From contig NZ_JAGQDG010000002.1 of NCBI RefSeq assembly GCF_018069865.1, positions 310,001 to 374,000 of the forward strand: 64,000 bases of DNA, in the 5' to 3' direction. The translations under genes and the position numbers were made by a program. The DNA comes from Ideonella paludis. GTDB lineage: Bacteria > Pseudomonadota > Gammaproteobacteria > Burkholderiales > Burkholderiaceae_C. Position 1 is the stretch's first letter; every line of letters starts with the position of its first letter. The notes under the pieces are model-generated. The model was not told the DNA's origin. It did not search any database and saw only the letters and a list, made by a program, of their open reading frames with translations. Positions 57,384 through 64,000 of this stretch are shown here, one piece after another.

Positions 57384-58589
57384 TCAGCGGCTATCGCGGT
57401 CGCGACTGCGGAGGCCTTCGCGACCTTCACGGGCGCGCGGGTCCGCCGCTGCGGGCTCTGCGGAGGCTGCTGGCGCGGCAACAGGTGCCGTGGGCGCCGT
57501 GGGAGCGGAGGCACCGCCTACGCTGCCCTGCCCGGCTTGCTGCATGATCTTGTCCAGAGGCAGATACAAGAGATTGGAACCACTGCGGCTGTCCACCATG
57601 ACCTTGGTGACGTTGTTGTAGATCTCACGCATGGTGTCGATGTAGAGGCGGTCGCGCATCACACCGGGCGCCTTTTGGTATTCGGCATACACGGACAAGA
57701 AGCGCTGCGCATCGCCCTCTGCACGGGCCACCACGCGAGACTTGTAGCCCTGCGCCTCCTCGGCCAAGCGTGCCGCTGTACCTTGCGCTTTAGGTATCAC
57801 ATCGCTGGCGTACGCCTGGCCTTCGTTCTTGTAGCGGTCTCGATCAGCGCCGGCCTTGAAGGCATCGTCAAACGCCGCCTGAACCTGCTCAGGCACTTCC
57901 ACATTCTTCAGATTGACGTTCTTGATGGTCACACCCGCATTCAGCTTGTCGAGCTGCGCCTGGATCGACTTGACCAAGTCAGCTGCAATGGCATCCCGGC
58001 GCTCGTAGAGCACGGAGTCCACTTTGCTGCGACCCACAATCTCACGCACCGCAGACTCACTGGCCTGTGACACGGCGTCGTCGGTGCCCCGGTTTTCAAA
58101 CAAAAAGGCCCGTGCGTCCTTCAGGGTGTATTGGACAGTGAAGCGGATATCGACGATGTTCTCGTCCTGGGTCAGCATGGACGAATCCCGCAGCCCCGTC
58201 GAGGCCGCCACGGACTGCCGACCCACATCCACCGAGCGCAACTGGGTGACTTTGACCGTCTCGTGCTGCTGAATGGGATAGGGCAAGCGCCACTGCAAGC
58301 CCGCATCGACCGTGCGGCTGTAACTGCCAAAGGTCGTGATGACCGACTGCTCGCCTTCTTGCACGATGAACACGCCACTGCCGGCCCAGATCAGGGCCAC
58401 GACACCGGCGATGAGGCCGACACCGACCCCTGCGCTCTTCATATCAGGCTCGAAATTGGGGCTGCCGCCACCCGGAGGTTGGCTGCCACCACCGCCGCCG
58501 CCACCGAAGATGCCACCGAGCTTGCGCCGGAAGTCGCGCCAGAGTTCATCCAAGTCCGGAGGCCCGTCTTGACGGCCATTGTTCAGCAT
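57384..58589 (-). CDS. hflK: HflK, modulator of FtsH protease
   Basis: A 401-residue SPFH protein partnering HflC. Conserved GPPDLDELWRDFRRKLGGIFG is followed by a glycine-rich linker, a transmembrane segment (~54-76), the band-7 domain and a coiled coil. The C-terminus is an alanine/proline then arginine-rich tail. Start 58589 follows CAGGGTGGCGG and fits the family length; an ATG at 58691 would add a 34-residue arginine-rich extension and cannot be excluded. Confidence 0.93.
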   Translation of the reverse strand: MLNNGRQDGPPDLDELWRDFRRKLGGIFGGGGGGGSQPPGGGSPNFEPDMKSAGVGVGLIAGVVALIWAGSGVFIVQEGEQSVITTFGSYSRTVDAGLQWRLPYPIQQHETVKVTQLRSVDVGRQSVAASTGLRDSSMLTQDENIVDIRFTVQYTLKDARAFLFENRGTDDAVSQASESAVREIVGRSKVDSVLYERRDAIAADLVKSIQAQLDKLNAGVTIKNVNLKNVEVPEQVQAAFDDAFKAGADRDRYKNEGQAYASDVIPKAQGTAARLAEEAQGYKSRVVARAEGDAQRFLSVYAEYQKAPGVMRDRLYIDTMREIYNNVTKVMVDSRSGSNLLYLPLDKIMQQAGQGSVGGASAPTAPTAPVAAPAASAEPAAADPRAREGREGLRSRDRDSR

Positions 58590-58725
58590 CCGCCACCCTG
58601 CACGGCTGCCTCGCTGGAAAGCACGGGTCAAGGCTTGAGACAAAGCACGCAGGCGTGCCGTCCCGGGGGTGGTTGTCGAGGAATCGCGCATAGGTGATGC
58701 CGATGGTCTTTTGAAAAAGGGTTGA

Positions 58726-59955
58726 TCAGGCCGGATCTGCAGGGGCCGAGGGGTCAAACTCTACCGCGCTGCCATCAGGCAAGATGGTGACAGTGTCTTG
58801 TGAATTCAAGTCTGCCGAACGCGCAACATGCTCAGAAATCAGCTGACGCAAAACGTCCAGTCCGAGGCCATCACGGGCGCTGACAAAGACCCGCGTCACC
58901 CGGCCCGCTGCACCGCGGTCTACTTCGTCCACCGCTTGGCGAGGCCGCTGGGTCTCATCGAGTTGGTCGACCTTGTTGCAAACCCAGAGTTGCGGAATAT
59001 CTTGAGCACCAATTTCAGCCAGCACGCGATCGACTTCCTCGCACTGCTCTTGCAAGTTGGGACTCGACGCGTCCATGACATGCAGGAGTAAGTCTGCATC
59101 ACAGGCCTCTTGCAAGGTGGCTTGAAAGGCCTCAACCAACTTGTGCGGCAAGTCGCGAATGAAGCCGACCGTGTCAGACAGCGACACCGAACGCCCCACT
59201 TCGCCCAGATAAAGCGAACGGGTGGTGGTGTCTAGGGTCGCGAAAAGCTGGTCAGCCGCATAAGCCTTGGCCTTGACCAGGGTGTTGAACAAGGTGGATT
59301 TGCCGGCATTGGTATAGCCGACGATAGACACCCGGAAAGTGCCACTGCGTTCGCGGGCACGTCGCTGGGTGTTGCGCTGCCGCTTGACCTTGTGCAGACG
59401 CTCTTTGACGGACTTGATGCGGTCGCCGATCATGCGCCGGTCCAGCTCAATCTGAGCCTCGCCCGGGCCGCCACGATGGCCCACACCACCGCGCTGGCGC
59501 TCCAAGTGGCTCCAGCGCCTGACCAAACGCGTTGAAAGGTACTGGAGCCGCGCCAGTTCGACCTGCAGCTTACCTTCATGGCTTTGTGCCCGCGCCGCGA
59601 AGATCTCCAGGATCAATGCAGTGCGGTCCGCCACGGGCACGCCGAGGTGGCGCTCCAAGTTACGCTGCTGCGCTGGGCTCAGGGCCTGATCGAAGATCAC
59701 ACCATGGGCGCCATGCGCCTGGACCAAAAACTTGATCTCGTCTGCCTTGCCCGAGCCCACAAAGAGCGCAGGATCGGGCGACTTGCGTTTAGCGGTAATG
59801 CGTGCGACGGCCACATCGCCTGCCGACTCAGCCAACAAGGCCAATTCATCAAGGCTGGGGTCGAAAGACGAACCCGGGCCGAAATCGACACCGACCAACA
59901 CCGCTTTCGCGGTGTCGGCATCGGACGTCGTGGCCTGCATGGAGGAGGCACTCAA
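58726..59955 (-). CDS. hflX: Ribosome-associated GTPase HflX
   Basis: A 409-residue HflX GTPase that splits stalled ribosomes. The N-terminal domain (~15-205) has FVGSGKADEIKFL and the family glycine-rich GGVGHRGGPGEAQIELDRR. The G domain has G1 GYTNAGKSTLF (~213), DTVGFI (G3) and NKVD (G4). It lies between hfq and hflK in the usual order. The ATG at 59940 is an alternative start. Confidence 0.95.
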   Translation of the reverse strand: MSASSMQATTSDADTAKAVLVGVDFGPGSSFDPSLDELALLAESAGDVAVARITAKRKSPDPALFVGSGKADEIKFLVQAHGAHGVIFDQALSPAQQRNLERHLGVPVADRTALILEIFAARAQSHEGKLQVELARLQYLSTRLVRRWSHLERQRGGVGHRGGPGEAQIELDRRMIGDRIKSVKERLHKVKRQRNTQRRARERSGTFRVSIVGYTNAGKSTLFNTLVKAKAYAADQLFATLDTTTRSLYLGEVGRSVSLSDTVGFIRDLPHKLVEAFQATLQEACDADLLLHVMDASSPNLQEQCEEVDRVLAEIGAQDIPQLWVCNKVDQLDETQRPRQAVDEVDRGAAGRVTRVFVSARDGLGLDVLRQLISEHVARSADLNSQDTVTILPDGSAVEFDPSAPADPA

Positions 59956-60004
59956 GATGCAGCAGGCCTCTTCAGCCCGGTCCGTACGAGAGAGCGGGGG
60001 GCGC

Positions 60005-60247
60005 TCAGGGGGCGTCGCCTGGTTCAGCGGTGTGGAAGCTCACGGCACGGCCGGGCACCACGGTAGAGATGGCGTGCTTGTACACCATTTGGGTCACGGT
60101 GTTGCGCAGCAGGACGACGTATTGGTCGAAAGACTCGATGTGCCCTTGAAGCTTGATGCCGTTGACGAGGTAAATCGACACCGGGACATGCTCCTTGCGC
60201 AGCAGGTTGAGGAACGGGTCTTGCAGGAGTTGTCCTTTGTTGCTCAC
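60005..60247 (-). CDS. hfq: RNA chaperone Hfq
   Basis: An 80-residue Sm-like protein that anneals small RNAs to mRNAs. Sm1 ([27 protein letters not shown]) and Sm2 ([13 protein letters not shown]) are fully conserved, and the start [19 protein letters not shown] is standard. The C-terminal tail is very short. Confidence 0.97.
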   Translation of the reverse strand: MSNKGQLLQDPFLNLLRKEHVPVSIYLVNGIKLQGHIESFDQYVVLLRNTVTQMVYKHAISTVVPGRAVSFHTAEPGDAP

Positions 60248-60334
60248 GATATGCTCCGTGTTGGAAGAGAGTGTGAAAATCTCACGTTAACACAGGCCGC
60301 TCGGTTTCAAGCGACCAAGGTCATCGATAAAGGG

Positions 60335-61666
60335 TCAACCATCCACAAATGGGTTGTGCGAGCTCTTGAACTCGATGCGTAACGGCGTGCCCACCAGCTT
60401 GAAATGCTCGCGAAAGCGACCTTCCAGGTAGCGCTTGTAGGTGTCCGCCACGTGCTCCAGCGAGTTACCGTGGATGACGATGATGGGCGGGTTCATGCCC
60501 CCTTGGTGGGCATAGCGCATTTTGGGCCGGAAGGCCCCTGAGCGCTTAGGTGCCAAGTGTTGCACGGCCTCCAGCAGCAGACGAGTCAACACCGGGGTCG
60601 GCATTTTGCGGCTGGCCGAGGCATGGGCATCAATGATGGCTTGCCACAGCGGCCCCAAACCCTGGCGTTTGAGCGCAGAGATATGCACGATGGGCGCGAA
60701 CTTGAGGAAGGCCAAGCGCTGCTCGATGGAACGCTCCAGCATCTGACGCTGATAGCTGTCGATGGCGTCCCACTTGTTGATGGCAATCACCACGGCGCGG
60801 CCGGAGTCGAGCACATAGCCCGCAATGTGAGCATCTTGGTCACTGACACCTTGGGTGGCATCGACCATCAAGACCACGACATTGGCATCCGCAATGGCTT
60901 GAAGTGTCTTGACGACCGAGAACTTCTCGATCGCCTCAAAGACTTTGCCTTTGCGGCGCAAGCCCGCAGTGTCGATCAACTCGAAGCGTTGGCCATTGCG
61001 CTCCAAAGGCACTTTGATCGCGTCGCGCGTGGTGCCCGGCATGTCAAAAGCGATCAAGCGCTCTTCACCCAGCCAAGTGTTGATCAGGGTGGACTTGCCC
61101 ACATTGGGCCGGCCTGCGACCGCCAAACGGATGGGTGCGTCGGGGTCCACACCGCCGTCGTCTTCGTCGTCTTCAGGGAAGTCCGCCAGGGCCGCTTCCA
61201 GGAGGCTGCGAATGCCTTGCCCGTGCGCGGCCGAGATGGGATGAGGCTCACCCATACCCAACTCGTGAAACTCCGCCAGCAAAGGCGAGTCCACCATGCC
61301 TTCGGCCTTGTTGACGGTCAGCAGCACACGCTTATTGGCCTGCCGCAGATAACGCGCAATGTCTTGATCTTGACCCGACAAGCCGGTTCGGACATCCGTC
61401 ACAAAGATCACTACATCGGCCTCAGCCACCGCTTGCCGGGTCTGCTTGGCCATCTCCTTGACGATGCCGGTGGTGCTGTCCGGCTCAAAGCCACCCGTGT
61501 CCACCACGATGAACTCGCGCTGCCCCAAGCGGCCGTCTCCATAGTGACGGTCACGTGTCAAACCCGCATAGTCCGCGACGATGGCGTCGCGGCTCTTGGT
61601 CATACGGTTAAAAAGGGTGGACTTGCCCACATTGGGGCGTCCGACCAGCGCGATGACGGGTTTCAA
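60335..61666 (-). CDS. der: Ribosome biogenesis GTPase Der (EngA)
   Basis: A 443-residue protein with two tandem G domains, each with [10 protein letters not shown] (near residues 9 and ~184), NKAEG and NKWDAID. A KH-like C-terminal domain follows ([17 protein letters not shown]). It is essential for 50S assembly. It lies 19 bases downstream of bamB. Confidence 0.97.
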   Translation of the reverse strand: MKPVIALVGRPNVGKSTLFNRMTKSRDAIVADYAGLTRDRHYGDGRLGQREFIVVDTGGFEPDSTTGIVKEMAKQTRQAVAEADVVIFVTDVRTGLSGQDQDIARYLRQANKRVLLTVNKAEGMVDSPLLAEFHELGMGEPHPISAAHGQGIRSLLEAALADFPEDDEDDGGVDPDAPIRLAVAGRPNVGKSTLINTWLGEERLIAFDMPGTTRDAIKVPLERNGQRFELIDTAGLRRKGKVFEAIEKFSVVKTLQAIADANVVVLMVDATQGVSDQDAHIAGYVLDSGRAVVIAINKWDAIDSYQRQMLERSIEQRLAFLKFAPIVHISALKRQGLGPLWQAIIDAHASASRKMPTPVLTRLLLEAVQHLAPKRSGAFRPKMRYAHQGGMNPPIIVIHGNSLEHVADTYKRYLEGRFREHFKLVGTPLRIEFKSSHNPFVDG

Positions 61667-61685
61667 GCGAGATCAACCAGGTTAT

Positions 61686-62810
61686 TCATTCCGGACGGAA
61701 GGCGTAAATGCCTCCGTTGCGAGTCACGGCCATCAGCGTGTTATCCCAGAGTGCCGGCGCGGCCACAATGGGTGAGCCGTCGGTGGGCAGGCGCAGCACC
61801 ATCTCGCCGCTATCGCGGGCCAAGAAATGCATCCAGCCCTCGCTATCCCCGAAGACCACAGTCTTGCCCATGGCTGCGGGCGCAGACAGGCCGCGATGCA
61901 GCAAGGCCTCATTCGTCCACGCGGCTTCCCCACCCGAACGCTTGCGGGCCGTGATGCGGTCGCTGCCATCGGCACTGAAGACGAAGTCGGCGTCGCCCGC
62001 CACGGCCGCAATGCCACCGCCGTTTTGGTTCCAGCGCAGAGCGCCGCGCTCGGCGTCTACACAGCCGACAGCCGCCTGGAAGGCACGCACGCAAAAATTG
62101 CTCCCCTCCCTTGCAGCCGGGCCGACCAAATCGGCCAAACGCTCCACTTCGTTGGTACCGCGAGGAGTTGTCACGGCCACCTCCCAGCGGACTGAACCCT
62201 TCAGCGGATCCACACCCAGCAGACGCGGCCCCTGCCCTACCAGCAACGTGTCGCGGTAGGCGGTGAGCACGCTGGCTTGCGACAAGGTCAGGGAGTCGCC
62301 CGGGCGCTTCAGCACCCAGAGGCGCCGACCGTCCAGGGCATCAAAGGCGTGCACCACACGGTCCACACCCACGACAAACACGCGCTCGCCCGCCACCAAG
62401 GGCGGGGTGGCGACGCGTGCGGGCACGCTGGCCCGCCACAGCACATTGCCCCCCTCCATCACCACGACTTCGTTGTCGCGGGTGACGACGGCGGCAAATC
62501 GACCGTCACTGCCCACACCGGCCGAGAGGCGAGCGCCGGCATTACCCTGCCACACCAGGGCGCCTGTTTGAGCATCGAGGGCCATCACCGTGCCGTCATT
62601 GCCGGCCACGTGGGCTCGGCCCGCACGCACGCTGATGCCCAGGGGGAAGTCGACCCCATTGACCTTGGCGGACCACACTTGGCGACCCGCGATCTTGGGG
62701 CTCAACTCCACCAGCGGCGTCGGCTTGGGTTTGTCGCTGCCAGCACACCCTGCCAAGACAGCGAGCGCGAGCCCACCCAGCAGTACAGCGGACCGTCGTG
62801 CAATCGTCAT
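61686..62810 (-). CDS. bamB: Outer-membrane protein assembly lipoprotein BamB
   Basis: A 374-residue BAM-complex lipoprotein. The lipobox LAGC (residues ~19-22) follows a signal peptide, and the body is a PQQ/WD-type eight-bladed propeller with repeats such as VMALDAQTGALVWQ, VVHAFDALDGRRLWV and CVDAERGALRW. The ATG overlaps the upstream yfgM stop by four bases. Confidence 0.95.
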   Translation of the reverse strand: MTIARRSAVLLGGLALAVLAGCAGSDKPKPTPLVELSPKIAGRQVWSAKVNGVDFPLGISVRAGRAHVAGNDGTVMALDAQTGALVWQGNAGARLSAGVGSDGRFAAVVTRDNEVVVMEGGNVLWRASVPARVATPPLVAGERVFVVGVDRVVHAFDALDGRRLWVLKRPGDSLTLSQASVLTAYRDTLLVGQGPRLLGVDPLKGSVRWEVAVTTPRGTNEVERLADLVGPAAREGSNFCVRAFQAAVGCVDAERGALRWNQNGGGIAAVAGDADFVFSADGSDRITARKRSGGEAAWTNEALLHRGLSAPAAMGKTVVFGDSEGWMHFLARDSGEMVLRLPTDGSPIVAAPALWDNTLMAVTRNGGIYAFRPE

Positions 62811-63472
62811 GGTTTGGCTCCTGAAGCCGCCGCCGCAGGGGCAGCGCCGGCAGAGGTCAACTTGGCTTCCACAATGCGGCGGTACTCCGCAGTCTCATCC
62901 AGTTTGTCCCAGGCCGCGCGCCAGGCCGTGACGGCCTCTGCGGTCTTGCCTTGGGCCTTGAGCACATCGCCGCGACGGTCTTGGCTCAAGGCTTCGAATT
63001 CAGGGGACTTGACGCCATCCAACTGCTTCAGGGCCTCGTCATAGGCTTTTTTATCCAGATGGACGGAGGCCAAGTGCAGGCGGGCGAGTGCGGCATGCTC
63101 CTCATTGCCCTTGTCGGCCACCCAGCTCAAAGAGGTCACAGCAGCATCGACCTGACCTTTTTCGAACTGTGTGCGCGCCGTCAGCAAGCCCGCTTGCTGG
63201 GTCACCAGCGCACCGGCATAGCGCTCTTTCATGTCGGCAAACACTTTGGCGGCCTTATCAGGCTCGCCGGCTTGAACCGCGCGATCCAACTCGTCAAACA
63301 TCAGCGCCGCTTTGGCGCCTTGCTGTCCTTGCCACCAATTCCAGCCATTCCAGGCCGCAAACCCGGCCAACACCAGGGTCAAGGTCCAGGTGATGAGGTT
63401 GCCCCACTGGTTCCAGAACGCCTTGAGTTCGTCCAGCTGTTCTTGTTCCTGCAGATCGAGATTCGTTGCCAT
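62807..63472 (-). CDS. yfgM: YfgM-like tetratricopeptide membrane protein
   Basis: A 221-residue protein with a single N-terminal transmembrane helix (~28-46, LITWTLTLVLAGFAAWNGWNW) and periplasmic TPR-like helices (~55-205). YfgM binds SecYEG with PpiD and assists periplasmic chaperones. The hisS-yfgM-bamB-der order is conserved in many proteobacteria. Confidence 0.9.
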   Translation of the reverse strand: MATNLDLQEQEQLDELKAFWNQWGNLITWTLTLVLAGFAAWNGWNWWQGQQGAKAALMFDELDRAVQAGEPDKAAKVFADMKERYAGALVTQQAGLLTARTQFEKGQVDAAVTSLSWVADKGNEEHAALARLHLASVHLDKKAYDEALKQLDGVKSPEFEALSQDRRGDVLKAQGKTAEAVTAWRAAWDKLDETAEYRRIVEAKLTSAGAAPAAAASGAKP

Positions 63473-63544
63473 GCGTACGGGGCTCGCGTTTGTGCGAGTG
63501 GGTTGATGTCTGACCCCACACGCGCGTGTGGGACAAAGCCGGGA

Positions 63545-64000
63545 TTATGCGTCCCCGCCAGCCTGCTTCAGCGCACCCGACCATGCCGAGACCTGGTCTA
63601 AGGGCTGTAAAGTTTGTGGGACAGCAGCGTCCCGCAGCGATTTGACCGCCACCTGCCCCGCCGCCAATTCGTCCGCACCAAATACCAATGCATATCGCGC
63701 GCCGCTGGCATCAGCCTTTTTGAACTGCGACTTCATGCTGCTTTGGCCAGGATGCATCAGCACGCAAACCCCTGCAGCTCGCAGTTGTTCCAGGGCTGCC
63801 ATCACGCGTGGCAGGCTCGAGGCATCGGGCACGACGGCATAGGCATCGGGCACGGGCGCGGCTGGGGCCACGCCGACCTCCTCCAGCAAGAGCAACATGC
63901 GCTCAATGCCCATTCCAAAGCCAACGGCTGGGGTGGGCTTGCCACCCAGTTGCTCAATCAGTCCGTCATAGCGGCCACCACCGCACACGGTGCCTTGGGA
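63545..64000 (-). CDS. hisS: Histidyl-tRNA synthetase, C-terminal part
   Basis: The C-terminal 151 residues of HisRS; the gene runs off the right edge. [12 protein letters not shown] and [19 protein letters not shown] are histidine-site and class II motif 3 segments. The remaining ~90 residues are the anticodon-binding domain ([20 protein letters not shown]). It is followed after 72 bases by yfgM. Confidence 0.96.
   Translation of the reverse strand, partial: SQGTVCGGGRYDGLIEQLGGKPTPAVGFGMGIERMLLLLEEVGVAPAAPVPDAYAVVPDASSLPRVMAALEQLRAAGVCVLMHPGQSSMKSQFKKADASGARYALVFGADELAAGQVAVKSLRDAAVPQTLQPLDQVSAWSGALKQAGGDA

Overview
The window reads as chromosomal DNA of a GC-rich betaproteobacterium, most likely order Burkholderiales. 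This rests on gene order: rpsB-tsf-pyrH-frr-uppS-cdsA-dxr-rseP-bamA-skp-lpxD-fabZ-lpxA-lpxB-rnhB, and hisS-yfgM-bamB-der-hfq-hflX-hflK-hflC-DUF2065-hisZ-purA. The protein sequences fit, but genus cannot be fixed by eye. No insertion sequence, phage, CRISPR array or rRNA is visible.

Layout. (1) 1-3742: the 3' end of gcvP, a tandem glycine riboswitch, then dadA-sdaA, a glycine/serine/amino-acid catabolic unit. (2) 3750-6360: a visibly AT-richer island with two DUF1566 secreted or lipoprotein genes and a GNAT-toxin-like gene remnant. (3) 6360-13560, minus strand: a cobalamin salvage operon btuB-btuC-btuD-cobO-btuF-cobQ behind a cobalamin riboswitch and a terminator-like hairpin. (4) 13677-24212: mixed accessory genes: panE, a TSUP transporter, arsC, a CsgG-like lipoprotein, a DEDDh exonuclease, a fused indolepyruvate ferredoxin oxidoreductase with a divergent Lrp regulator, a DegS-like protease, a META protein and a DUF2242 lipoprotein. 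(5) 24217-28544: a TMEM165/GDT1 exporter gene behind a yybP-ykoY (Mn2+) riboswitch, a SUV3-like RNA helicase, and a RES/Xre toxin-antitoxin pair with an upstream inverted repeat. (6) 28641-31641: an orphan TctC binding protein and a B12-type radical SAM protein with an unusual cysteine spacing.

(7) 31688-47030, minus strand: the long envelope and translation cluster. rpsB and tsf (translation) are separated by an intercistronic terminator from pyrH, frr, uppS, cdsA, dxr (isoprenoid and phospholipid precursors), rseP, bamA, skp, lpxD, fabZ, lpxA, lpxB (outer-membrane protein and lipid A assembly), rnhB and an rRNA/tRNA methyltransferase. (8) 47337-50309, plus strand: a second DadA-like oxidoreductase and a bifunctional NAD(P)HX repair enzyme that overlaps convergent rnr. 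(9) 52568-52854: tRNA-Leu(CAG) with a clear promoter and terminator, then a bidirectional terminator. (10) 52954-64000, minus strand: the hisS-to-phosphoribosyltransferase run, covering Bam lipoprotein, ribosome GTPases, Hfq, the HflKC protease regulator, and histidine and purine biosynthesis.

Regulatory RNA is the most notable feature: three metabolite or metal riboswitches (glycine, cobalamin, Mn2+) lie in the first 25 kb. Start codons were chosen by family alignment from memory, Shine-Dalgarno match and overlap with neighbours. Doubtful ones are flagged.
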